Shown one piece after another: positions 7,737 through 15,486 of a stretch of DNA of 64,000 bases. The stretch is taken from NCBI RefSeq assembly GCF_011355085.1, contig NZ_VXCP01000027.1, positions 1 through 64,000 on the forward strand. The letters are read 5' to 3'. The position numbers were made by a program, and so were the translations under genes. The notes under the pieces are model-generated. The model ran no database searches. It was given only the letters and a program-made list of their open reading frames with translations, and had not been told where the DNA came from. Position 1 is the stretch's first letter; each line of letters starts with the position of its first letter. Source of the stretch: Pseudomonas akapageensis (GTDB lineage Bacteria > Pseudomonadota > Gammaproteobacteria > Pseudomonadales > Pseudomonadaceae).

Positions 7737-8297
7737 TTATTCACCATCCTCATATTCAAGGTATTTACTCGGCGCTAAGTCACAGGGCAGTGCTGGTTGC
7801 GAGCGAAATAGCCGGTAGCTACCGTGCTCAAAAACATAAGTTTGCAGCTCTAGAAACTCGCGGTTGCCACTCGACCTTTCGAAAGTCACCACAAAGAAAA
7901 TCAGCGGTCGGCTTGCGCGTCGCCATAGGCTTGCCGCCTTATCGATCGTGGCGGCAAGGTTCTTCTCGGCACTGTACGAGATAAACGTGGCGAAGGCAGC
8001 GGCTTCATGGCTGAGCAGCAATTTTTCGATCTCGCCGACATCGTCTTTATGCGCCTCGTTCCATTCCCACTCCACATTCGACAATATTTTGCCGTCCGGA
8101 AATTTGAGAACAGCATCGGTACGTCCACCTTGTTCAAACCCTGCCCGCGCGCCCAACAGTTTCGCGCATGTCTTAACAACGTGCCCGATATGAATAGTCC
8201 AGTCTGCCGGGTTGGTGTAGTCGCCTTCTGCGACAGGAAAATCCTGGTACCAGTGGCAGTTGAACAATGTGATGAAGTCTCGTTCGATACGCTTCAT
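7737..8297 (-). CDS. Uncharacterised 186-residue protein, possible nuclease-like fold
   Basis: This soluble 186-residue protein begins at an ATG behind AAGGA. The central stretch GGRTDAVL, then VEWEW, then a charged helix, has the Asp...Glu-x-Glu spacing seen in some PD-(D/E)xK-like nucleases, but the usual Lys is absent. The nuclease idea is therefore only a possibility. It opens the leftward cassette with the 42- and 442-residue proteins. The HEPN gene is divergent across a 306-bp gap. Composition is less GC-rich than the core genes of this window. Confidence 0.7.
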   Translation of the reverse strand: MKRIERDFITLFNCHWYQDFPVAEGDYTNPADWTIHIGHVVKTCAKLLGARAGFEQGGRTDAVLKFPDGKILSNVEWEWNEAHKDDVGEIEKLLLSHEAAAFATFISYSAEKNLAATIDKAASLWRRASRPLIFFVVTFERSSGNREFLELQTYVFEHGSYRLFRSQPALPCDLAPSKYLEYEDGE

Positions 8298-8603
8298 GTT
8301 GGTTCCTTAAGCCCTGACTCCCTGGTTTTCGCCGTCCAAGGTCAGCCATCAGTCAGGCGGCGATTTGCGCGCGCGTCCTTACAGTCACTAGCGAACGCTT
8401 TCGGTTGAAATGGCTGCATCCCTGGATGCCCTCAACACGTATCCGCGTGTAGATCAAAAACTTTAATAAGTGATAGCCTATCGCCATATCGCGGCAAATT
8501 GTGTCGCATGGGTTTCCCTGAACGCTCAAGCCCAAGCCTCACCAGCCGATACAACAACGACACTCAAGGCGAAGCCCCCCTCAGCCTCAAGGAAAGACCT
8601 GGA
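8298..8603. other. Divergent promoter region between cassette and HEPN gene
   Basis: These 306 bp should hold promoters for the leftward three-gene cassette and the rightward HEPN-WYL pair. An AT-richer patch near 8450-8480 and a short GATAG/CTATC inverted repeat at 8472-8482 are visible. The TGTCG-N7-CGACA site of the first WYL regulator is not found here. I see no further gene. Confidence 0.45.
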
Positions 8604-9254
8604 ATGGATTACCAGTCGCTCAAGACCCGTCACCGCAACGAACGCGACGCGCACCACCCCAATCTTTCCCTGCGGGTTCATCGAGCCCTGAGCTGGCTCA
8701 ATCGCGCCGAACAGGCTGAGGACGTGGATGGTCGTTTCATCTTCCTCTGGATCGCGTTCAACGCCGCCTATGCCACCGATATCGATGAGCATCATCGGTT
8801 GTCCGAGCAGGAGGCGTTCAAGGCCTTCCTGCAAAAACTCTGCATGCTGGACACCGAACATCTGATCGAAAAACTGGTGTGGTCGGAGTTCCCTGGCAGC
8901 ATCCGTGCTTTGCTGGACAACCCTTACGTGTTTCAGAGTTTCTGGGATTTCCAGAACGGCAAGATCACCGAAGTCATGTGGGAAGAGCGCCTGCGCAGCG
9001 GCAAACGCACCGCGCATACAGCGCTGGCTGACCGCGATACAGCGAAGGTGCTGGGGGTGATGTTCAACCGCATCTATACCTTGCGCAACCAACTGATCCA
9101 TGGCGGTGCCACGTGGGAAGGCAGTGTCAATCGCACCCAGTTACGCGACTGTACCAAGCTGCTCGGCAAGCTTGTGCCGCTGGTGATTCTGCTGATGCTG
9201 GACAACCCGAGAACACTTTGGGGCGATGCCTGTTACCCGGTGGTCAAGGCGTAG
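8604..9254 (+). CDS. HEPN-domain protein, probable RNase-type effector
   Basis: This 216-residue, largely helical protein carries RNQLIH at residues 161-166, the Rx4-6H signature of HEPN ribonucleases, followed by GG. HEPN proteins often act as RNA-cleaving toxins in toxin-antitoxin, abortive-infection or CRISPR-associated systems. The ATG at 8604 follows GGAAAGA; a longer reading from 8499 starts in low-quality sequence. The WYL regulator begins 41 bp downstream on the same strand, so the two are probably co-transcribed. The motif is visible directly; RNase activity is family knowledge and the defence role is inference. Confidence 0.8.
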   Translation: MDYQSLKTRHRNERDAHHPNLSLRVHRALSWLNRAEQAEDVDGRFIFLWIAFNAAYATDIDEHHRLSEQEAFKAFLQKLCMLDTEHLIEKLVWSEFPGSIRALLDNPYVFQSFWDFQNGKITEVMWEERLRSGKRTAHTALADRDTAKVLGVMFNRIYTLRNQLIHGGATWEGSVNRTQLRDCTKLLGKLVPLVILLMLDNPRTLWGDACYPVVKA

Positions 9255-9295
9255 CACCCTTTTCGCCCTCCAAGCCCCTGCACAAGGACATCCCC

Positions 9296-10297
9296 GTGCC
9301 TTCAGCCAAATCGCATTCCACGGTTAGCCGCCAGTGGGAACTGCTCAAGCATCTGCCCAAGCGTGAAACCGGTATCACAGTGACCGAGTTGCTAGCGCGT
9401 CTTGAGTCTTCTGGTTTCAAGATCAGCCGGCGCACTGTCGAGCGTGATTTGATTGATCTGTCGCTGGTATTTCCGTTGCAGTGCAACGACGACCTCACAC
9501 CGCAAGCCTGGTACTGGATGCCTGGTGTGAATGTGGAGTTGCAGGGCATTACTCTGACCGAAGCCTTGAGCCTGACATTGGTTGCAGACGCGATCCGTCC
9601 GTTGTTACCCGCCAGTATGCTCAACGTGCTGGAACCGCGCTTCGTTCATGCGCGGCAGAAGCTCAAGGGATTGGAGGACGATAACCCGGCTGCCCGTTGG
9701 TTGGAGAAGGTCGCCAGTGTGCGGCCGGACCTGAACTTGCAGGCACCGGACATCGACCCGGAGCTGCTGGAGGCATTGCAAAAAGCGCTACTAAATGAGC
9801 GTCAGGTGCAATGCCAGTATTACTCAGCGCACACCGACAAGTTGAGCGCGATGACGCTTAATCCGCTGGCGATGGTGCAGCGTGGGTTGGTGACCTATCT
9901 GATTGCAACTGCGCATCCGTACACCGATGTGCGCCAGTTTGCGGTGCATCGTTTTCGCATCGTCAATCAGCTCGATAAACCTGTAGAGGGATTGCAGGGT
10001 TTCGACCTGAGCGCGTACCTGGCCAGCGACGCCCTGCAGTTCGGAACGCCGGCAAAGATTCAGTTTCAGGCATGGGTGAGCGAGCGACAGGCACGCTTGA
10101 TTCGGGAGACTCCGTTGAGCCCGGACATGACACTGGAGCAGTTGGAGGACGGCTATCGGGTGCGCTCGACGCTGAGCAACACATGGCAGTTGCACTGGTG
10201 GATTCTGTCCCAGGGCGATGCGATGGTGGTGGAGCAGCCGGTCGAGCTTCGGACTCAGATCGGCGAGACACTGCAGCGCGCGGCGGCGGCCTATTGA
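9296..10297 (+). CDS. WYL-domain transcriptional regulator paired with HEPN gene
   Basis: This 333-residue protein has an N-terminal helix-turn-helix (about residues 10-65, containing KISRRTVERDL), a WYL domain in the middle (NPLAMVQRGLVTYLIA, then FAVHRF) and a C-terminal WCX-like domain. The start is GTG at 9296 behind AAGGA. The frame opens earlier inside the HEPN gene but that part is not coding. It is distinct from the first WYL protein: the helix-turn-helix is of the DeoR/HTH_11 type. It probably senses a nucleic-acid or nucleotide ligand and controls the HEPN gene, itself and perhaps the divergent cassette. Confidence 0.9.
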   Translation: MPSAKSHSTVSRQWELLKHLPKRETGITVTELLARLESSGFKISRRTVERDLIDLSLVFPLQCNDDLTPQAWYWMPGVNVELQGITLTEALSLTLVADAIRPLLPASMLNVLEPRFVHARQKLKGLEDDNPAARWLEKVASVRPDLNLQAPDIDPELLEALQKALLNERQVQCQYYSAHTDKLSAMTLNPLAMVQRGLVTYLIATAHPYTDVRQFAVHRFRIVNQLDKPVEGLQGFDLSAYLASDALQFGTPAKIQFQAWVSERQARLIRETPLSPDMTLEQLEDGYRVRSTLSNTWQLHWWILSQGDAMVVEQPVELRTQIGETLQRAAAAY

Positions 10298-10318
10298 CCG
10301 ATTGGTCAAGTCAAGAAT

Positions 10319-10359
10319 GTGGCGAGCACGGTGGCTTCGCGGCAGAACGTGCTGGCCAC
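10319..10359. repeat. Imperfect inverted repeat after the second WYL gene
   Basis: GTGGCGAGCACG pairs with CGTGCTGGCCAC with one mismatch around a 17-base loop. It has a REP-like look but no second copy was found in the window. Confidence 0.45.
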
Positions 10360-10477
10360 GACGCAATCCGTCGCACTCTGTTCGTAAGCTAGCCGCAAAC
10401 GGCACACAGAGCCACCCGGCAAACGTTCTGGTTCTACAAGACGCAAAACCCGAGCAAACTCTCCGCTCCAGGGACTC

Positions 10478-10499
10478 GCCGGCCACAAGCCGGCTTTTT
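10478..10499 (+). terminator. Intrinsic terminator
   Basis: A perfect 6-bp GCCGGC stem with the loop CACAA is followed by five Ts. It would end transcripts of the HEPN-WYL pair, insulating them from the phosphoesterase pseudogene downstream. Confidence 0.75.
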
Positions 10500-10605
10500 A
10501 ATGCCCACATGTTGCCCTTTTTTGTTGTCATGACGTTAACTGTTCACGTGCACTCCCCCCTGCGTAAGCCTCGGACAGGAGCCTCACCAACGCGCTGGAG
10601 CACTC

Positions 10606-11059
10606 ATGAAGATCGGCCTTATATCTGACACCCATGGACTGCTCAGGCCTCAAGCTCTGGCTGCCCTGCAAGGCTGCGATCACATCATCCACGCAGGCGA
10701 TATCGGAAAACCTGAGGTCTTGGCTGCCTTGCAGCAGCGGCAACATAGACCGCCACCAGGATTGGGCGCAGCACTTGCCAAAGGTCGAAATCGTCAAGCT
10801 GAAAGGCATTACCCTTCTTGTCACTCACGAACGCAAAGATGTTCCTGAGCCGCTACCAGAAGGCGTGCAAGTGGTCGTAACGGGGCACTCTCATAAACCG
10901 TGCATCCATGAAGAAGATGGAGTGCTCTATATCAACCCGGGGAGTGCCGGGCCCCGACGGTTCAAGTTGCCGATCAGCATGGGTTGTGTGACCTGCACCG
11001 CTGGCAAGATCAGCGGGCAACTGATCGACTTGGTGTCCGACACTCCAGTTGTCCCCTGA
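10606..11059 (+). pseudogene. Metallophosphoesterase (YfcE/MJ0936 type), frameshifted
   Basis: The first frame starts at an ATG behind GGAG and encodes the metal motifs DTHG and HAGDIG. At about 10736 homology jumps to the next frame, which supplies NIDRHQDWAQ, the VTHER stretch, the GHSHKP motif and NPGSAGP. Between LAALQQ and GNID, where relatives have about eight more residues leading into the GN(V/I)D motif, the sequence is missing. The simplest explanation is an out-of-frame deletion of a little over 20 bp. Intact relatives are single-domain phosphodiesterases of about 150 residues. An assembly error is possible, but a one-base error alone would not remove the missing residues. Confidence 0.8.
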
Positions 11060-11093
11060 TCCGTCCGACCCGCCGGTAGCAGCTCTACATCCG

Positions 11094-12617
11094 TCACAGC
11101 AACCCGGGGAATGTAGCCCCAAGCAAACCGGGATCCTTCAGGATCGATGCACTGCTGGCGATATCCGGGGCCAGCCAACGGTCCTGGGCATAGGCCGGGA
11201 CGCGTTCGCGTAATAACCGCCAGGCAATGTCGGTACCTGCGCCAAAGCGCTGCTCCTTGAGGAACTCGAATGCCTGTGCCGCCAACAGGTATTCGATGGC
11301 GAGGATCTGTGTGCAGTTCTCCAGCGCGCGGTTCAGCTTCAACCCGGCATTGGTGCCCATGCTCAGATGATCTTCCTGCAGACCTGAGGTGACGTAGTTG
11401 TCGATGACTGCCGGTTGTGCCAGCTGACGGTTTTCTGCACACAGCGAGGCGGCCACGTACTGGACAATCATCATGCCCGAATTCACGCCCGGTTGACTGA
11501 CCAGGAAGGCCGGCAAACCGCTGACCAATGGGTTGATCAGGCGATCGAGACGACGCTCGGCAATCGCCCCGATCTCGGCCACGGCGATCGCCAGCAGGTC
11601 GGCCGCCATGGCCACGGACTGGCCGTGCGGATTGGCCTGGGAAACCACTCGATACGACTCGGGTGTACCCAGCAACATCGGGTTGTCGGTCGTGGAGTTC
11701 AGTTCGGTTTCGATCTGCCTCGCAGCGTGTTCCAGCTGATCGCGCGCGGCGCCATGCACCTGCGGAATCGAGCGAATGCTCAAGGCGTCCTGGGTGCGAA
11801 TGCCATGGCTGCTGGCAATGACTTCGCTGCCGTCGAGCAGGCGACGCAAGTTGCTGCCCACGCGCTGCATACCGGGGTGCGGTTTCATCGCGATGATTTC
11901 AGGGTCGAAGGCATCGAGTTGGCCGCGCAGCGCCTCGAAGCTCATGGCGCCGATAACGTCCGCCCATTGGTTCAACCGAGTGGCGTCGTCCAAAGACAGG
12001 CAGCTCAGGCCGGTCATGCAAGGGGTGCCGTTGACCAGGCACAGACCATCCTTGGCACCCAGTTCGACCGGCGCCAGGCCAACCTCGGCCAAGGCTTGCT
12101 GCGCCGGCACGATCTGGCCGCGATAGCTGACCTGGCCGACGCCCAGCAAGCTGATGCCGATATGCGCCATGTGGGTCAGATACCCCACCGACCCCTGTTT
12201 CGGGACCTGCGGGGTGACGTGTTGGTTGAGCAAGGTCAGCAGCGCCTCGACCACCTTGCGCTGCAGGCCTGAACGGCCCTGGCAGAAGTTGATGATCGCC
12301 GCGCAGATTATCGCCCGGGTCTGTTCGTCCGACAGCGCCGTACCCACGCCACAGGCATGGCTGAGCAAGGTGTTGCGCGACAGCTGGCTGAGTTGCTCGT
12401 CCTGCAACGAGACATTGCACAAGGCGCCAAGCCCCGTGTTGACGCCATAGGCGCGCTCACCGCTGACGACGATGCGCTGGACGATCGCCTGGGCGTTCTC
12501 GATCCGCGCCCAGGCCGATGGGGCCAGCTCAAGCTTCGCCCCATGCCGGGCCACGGCCACCACGTCCTGCCAGCGAACTGGCGCGTCGGCGATGATGATT
12601 TTTTCGACAATCGACAT
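11094..12617 (-). CDS. Histidine-ammonia-lyase-family protein lacking the MIO triad
   Basis: This 507-residue protein aligns end to end with histidine ammonia-lyase: YGVNTGLGALCN, LSHACGVG, LVNGT, NSTTDNP and QEDHLSMG are all present. At residues 142-146, however, GSVG runs directly into Y146, so the Ala-Ser-Gly that cyclises to the MIO electrophile is deleted. Leu279 also replaces the catalytic Tyr in the QDxYSxR motif. It therefore should not deaminate histidine in the usual way. MIO-free members of this family (ergothionase) eliminate trimethylamine from a histidine betaine. It is the last gene behind a betaine-type ABC importer, which supports a trimethylammonium substrate such as ergothioneine or hercynine. 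Confidence 0.85.
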   Translation of the reverse strand: MSIVEKIIIADAPVRWQDVVAVARHGAKLELAPSAWARIENAQAIVQRIVVSGERAYGVNTGLGALCNVSLQDEQLSQLSRNTLLSHACGVGTALSDEQTRAIICAAIINFCQGRSGLQRKVVEALLTLLNQHVTPQVPKQGSVGYLTHMAHIGISLLGVGQVSYRGQIVPAQQALAEVGLAPVELGAKDGLCLVNGTPCMTGLSCLSLDDATRLNQWADVIGAMSFEALRGQLDAFDPEIIAMKPHPGMQRVGSNLRRLLDGSEVIASSHGIRTQDALSIRSIPQVHGAARDQLEHAARQIETELNSTTDNPMLLGTPESYRVVSQANPHGQSVAMAADLLAIAVAEIGAIAERRLDRLINPLVSGLPAFLVSQPGVNSGMMIVQYVAASLCAENRQLAQPAVIDNYVTSGLQEDHLSMGTNAGLKLNRALENCTQILAIEYLLAAQAFEFLKEQRFGAGTDIAWRLLRERVPAYAQDRWLAPDIASSASILKDPGLLGATFPGLL

Positions 12618-12629
12618 ACACGCGGTTCC

Positions 12630-13463
12630 TTAAAGCGATGCTACGCGGCGCTGCACGAAACGATCGACGTATTCGTCCGCAGGCTGGTAGAGGATTTCTT
12701 TCGGCGTGCCGACCTGGATCAGGCGACCGTCCTTGAGAATGGCAATTCGGTTGCCGATACGCACCGCTTCATCGAGGTCATGGGTAATGAACACGATGGT
12801 CTTGTGCAGGGTTTTCTGCAGCTCGAGCAACTGGTCCTGCATTTCGGCGCGGATCAGCGGGTCGAGCGCACTGAAGGCTTCATCCATCAGGATGATGTCA
12901 GTGTCGGCAGCCAGGGCGCGGGCCAGGCCGACGCGCTGACGCATACCGCCCGACAACTGGTGCGGGTACGATCTTTCGTACCCCTTGAGGCCCACGGTGT
13001 TGATCCAGTGCAGGGCACGCTCGGCGCACATGGCCTTGCTCTCGCCACGGACTTTCAGGCCGTAAGCGACGTTGTCCAGCACGGTGCGGTGCGGCAACAG
13101 ACCGAAGCTCTGGAACACCATGCTGATCTTGTGCCGGCGGAATTCGCGCAGGGCGTCCTTGTCATAGCGCAGAATGTCCTCGCCATCGACCAGGATCTCG
13201 CCGCTGGTCGGGTCGATCAAGCGGTTGAAGTGACGCACCAGAGTCGACTTGCCCGAGCCCGACAGGCCCATGATCACGAAGATCTCACCGCTGCCGATGG
13301 ACAACGAGAGGTCGTTGACCCCGACCACGCAGCCGGTTTCGGCCAGGACCTGATCCTTGGCTTTTTTCTGGCGGATCAGTTTCAGGGCATCTTCGGCGCG
13401 AGCACCGAATATCTTGAAGACGTTTTTGACTTCGATCTTGTTCATCGTCTGCACAGCGCTCAT
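12630..13463 (-). CDS. Betaine-type ABC importer, ATP-binding subunit
   Basis: This 277-residue ATPase resembles ProV/OpuAA/HutV of the quaternary-amine importers but stops before the CBS domains that ProV carries. Walker A is GLSGSGKST, the signature LSGGMRQRVG and Walker B IILMDEAFSALD. It should power uptake through the adjacent permease at the inner membrane. The ATG overlaps the permease stop by four bases and the lyase follows 12 bp downstream, so coupling of transport to the MIO-less lyase is strongly implied. Confidence 0.93.
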   Translation of the reverse strand: MSAVQTMNKIEVKNVFKIFGARAEDALKLIRQKKAKDQVLAETGCVVGVNDLSLSIGSGEIFVIMGLSGSGKSTLVRHFNRLIDPTSGEILVDGEDILRYDKDALREFRRHKISMVFQSFGLLPHRTVLDNVAYGLKVRGESKAMCAERALHWINTVGLKGYERSYPHQLSGGMRQRVGLARALAADTDIILMDEAFSALDPLIRAEMQDQLLELQKTLHKTIVFITHDLDEAVRIGNRIAILKDGRLIQVGTPKEILYQPADEYVDRFVQRRVASL

Positions 13464-14311
13464 TTGCCCACCCCATGCCGTGGCCGGCCATAGGCCTGGG
13501 TAATGCGGTCGATCACAACCGCCAGAATCACAATGGCCAGGCCCGCTTCGAGGCCGCGGCCCACGTTCAGGGTCTGGATGCCGACCAGGACGTCTTCACC
13601 CAAGCCACGGGCACCGATCATCGACGCGATAACCACCATCGACAGGGCCATCATGGTGGTCTGGTTGATGCCGGCCATGATGCTCGGCAACGCCAGTGGC
13701 AGCTGCACGCCGAACAGTTGTTGCATGCGATTGGCACCGAAGGCATTGATCGCCTCCATGACCTCGCCATCCACCTGGCGGATGCCCAGGTCGGTCAGGC
13801 GAATCAGCGGCGGGGCGGCATAGATGACGGTGGCGAAGATCGCCGGCACTTTGCCCAGGCCGAACAGCATCAGTACCGGGATCAGGTACACGAAGCTGGG
13901 CATGGTCTGCATGATGTCGAGCAGCGGCATCAATACCGCCCGCAGGCGATCGCTGCGCGCCGACAGGATACCCAGCGGAATGCCGACCAGGACCGATATC
14001 AGCGTTGCTACCAGCATCAGCGCCAGGGTCTGCATCAGCTTGTCCCACAGCCCCACGGCTCCGACCAGGAACAACAGGCCGACAATGACCACCGTTGGAA
14101 CGATGCGCCGGGTGGCGTGCCAGGCAATACCGGCGACGATGGCCAGCATCAGCCACCAGGGCGTTGCGCGCAGCAGGCCTTCGAGGTTGACGATGGCCCA
14201 CAACAGGGTGTCGGAGATGTGCCGGAACACGTCACCGTAGTTGGTTACCAGCGCATCGACCCAGCCATTGACCCAGTCGGCGATGGAAAACGTAAAGTTT
14301 TTGGGAAACAT
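13460..14311 (-). CDS. Betaine-type ABC importer, permease subunit
   Basis: This 283-residue inner-membrane protein has several hydrophobic segments and the ProW-type cytoplasmic EAA loop near GANRMQQLFGVQLPLALP. An N-terminal stretch typical of ProW/OpuAB precedes the first helix. It sits between the binding protein (75-bp gap) and the ATPase (4-bp overlap). Substrates of this subfamily include glycine betaine, proline betaine, histidine and, in the EgtU/V-type branch, ergothioneine. The lyase partner favours a histidine betaine. Confidence 0.92.
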   Translation of the reverse strand: MFPKNFTFSIADWVNGWVDALVTNYGDVFRHISDTLLWAIVNLEGLLRATPWWLMLAIVAGIAWHATRRIVPTVVIVGLLFLVGAVGLWDKLMQTLALMLVATLISVLVGIPLGILSARSDRLRAVLMPLLDIMQTMPSFVYLIPVLMLFGLGKVPAIFATVIYAAPPLIRLTDLGIRQVDGEVMEAINAFGANRMQQLFGVQLPLALPSIMAGINQTTMMALSMVVIASMIGARGLGEDVLVGIQTLNVGRGLEAGLAIVILAVVIDRITQAYGRPRHGVGK

Positions 14312-14386
14312 AGGATTCTCTCGAGCAAGCGTATGAAGCGGACGGTCGAGTGGCTCATCCGGCGGGAGTCGGACGAGCCCACAAGA

Positions 14387-15355
14387 TCAAAGTGCCGCGT
14401 CTACCTTTTTGGCTGCGTCTTCGCTGACCCAGCTGTGCCAGACTTCAGGGTGTTCCTTGAGGAACATCTTGGCCAGATCAGGCGATTCGATACGATCTTT
14501 GGTCATGCGCCCCAGGTTCTGGTTCAGCAGATTGATCGGCAGATTGATCTTTTCCAGCACCGCCACCAGTTCCGGCGCCTGCTCGTGGAAGGTCTTCGAC
14601 AGACCCACTTTGATGGTCACGGATTTATCCACGCCTGGCTTCTCGTCCAGCTTGACCAGGTCGACCTGGCCCATCAGCGGCGTCGGCGACCAGTAGTAAA
14701 ACAGGATCGGCTCGCCACGCTTGTAGCTCGACAATACGGCGGCATCCAGTGCCGGGCCGGTGCCCGGGCGGAAGTTGGTATAGGTGCTTTCCAGGCCGTA
14801 GCTCTTGAGCATCTCGCTGTTGTCCAGCTCGCAGGTCCAGCCGGCCGGGCAATTGTAGAAGCGCCCCTTGTCCGGTTCTTCCGGATCCTTGAATACCTGG
14901 GCGTATTGCCCCAGATCGGCGATTGACTTGAGGTTCGGTGCCTTGGCTTCGAGTTTGCGCTTGGCATCGCCTTCGACCACATAACGCGGCACATACCAGC
15001 CTTCGACCGCGCCAACGACCGGCGAGCCGACGCCAACGACCTTGCCGGCAGCCGCAGCCTTGTTCCAGACCTCGCTGCGCCCCACCCACTCTTCGGCAAA
15101 CACCTGAATATCGTTGCTGCTCAGGGCGTTTTCCATGGTGATGGAGTTGCCCGGCAGGCTATCGGTGTCACAGCCATAACCATTCTTCAGCACGAACTGC
15201 ATCACGTCAGTGAGCAGCATCCCGCTTTCCCAGTTCAAACCGGCGAATTTCACCGGTTTGCCAGACTCGCACCAACCGGCCGCCTGGCTGACGCCAGTGG
15301 CCGCCAGCAGCCCGAAAGAAAGTGTCGTGGTCAGCAGAGCCTTTGTAATTTTCAT
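14387..15355 (-). CDS. Betaine-type ABC importer, periplasmic binding protein
   Basis: This 322-residue OpuAC/ProX/HutX-type binding protein has a signal peptide of about 26 residues ending in SQA-A. Aromatic residues in WESG, EEWVG, EGWYVPRY and FYYWSPTP could build an aromatic cage for a quaternary ammonium group, as in the family. The ATG at 15355 behind GGGAG is preferred over an upstream in-frame start at 15379. It is the first gene of the importer-lyase operon and is divergent from the LysR gene. Confidence 0.92.
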   Translation of the reverse strand: MKITKALLTTTLSFGLLAATGVSQAAGWCESGKPVKFAGLNWESGMLLTDVMQFVLKNGYGCDTDSLPGNSITMENALSSNDIQVFAEEWVGRSEVWNKAAAAGKVVGVGSPVVGAVEGWYVPRYVVEGDAKRKLEAKAPNLKSIADLGQYAQVFKDPEEPDKGRFYNCPAGWTCELDNSEMLKSYGLESTYTNFRPGTGPALDAAVLSSYKRGEPILFYYWSPTPLMGQVDLVKLDEKPGVDKSVTIKVGLSKTFHEQAPELVAVLEKINLPINLLNQNLGRMTKDRIESPDLAKMFLKEHPEVWHSWVSEDAAKKVDAAL

Positions 15356-15486
15356 TGTGACGCTCCCAAACAAGAACATTGATTGCGGTAGTCGAGGGGC
15401 ATCCGGCCCAATGCACCAAAGAAATATTTCACAACCTCAAAAAAGGATAAAATAATATGTCCTGATGTATCACAACGGAAAAAGCT
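15356..15486. promoter_or_regulatory. Divergent promoter region of importer operon and LysR gene
   Basis: This 131-bp gap is AT-rich near 15440-15460, with TAAAAT and TAATAT strings usable as -10 boxes. LysR proteins typically act at such a divergent region. No single operator stands out. Confidence 0.45.

Larger units (their letters stand above)
10298..10605. other. Intergenic region with two inverted repeats and a terminator
   Basis: These 308 bp follow the second WYL gene. They contain an imperfect 12-bp inverted repeat (10319-10330 with 10348-10359), a GC-rich hairpin with a T-run at 10478-10499, and the ribosome site of the broken phosphoesterase gene. The distance from stop codon to terminator (about 180 bases) leaves room for a long 3' UTR or a small RNA, but no RNA family is recognised. 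Confidence 0.45.

Noticed and set aside
11094..12617. Annotation as ordinary histidine ammonia-lyase (HutH)
   Set aside because: The MIO-forming triad is missing and the catalytic Tyr is changed, and no hutU, hutI or hutG lies nearby.
12357..13493. 378-codon open frame antisense to the ATPase gene
   Set aside because: Shadow of the betaine importer ATPase and the lyase; no ribosome site and no conserved motifs.
13475..14926. 483-codon open frame antisense to the permease and binding-protein genes
   Set aside because: Rich in Gln, His, Arg and Asp with no domain pattern; it mirrors the codon bias of the real genes on the other strand.
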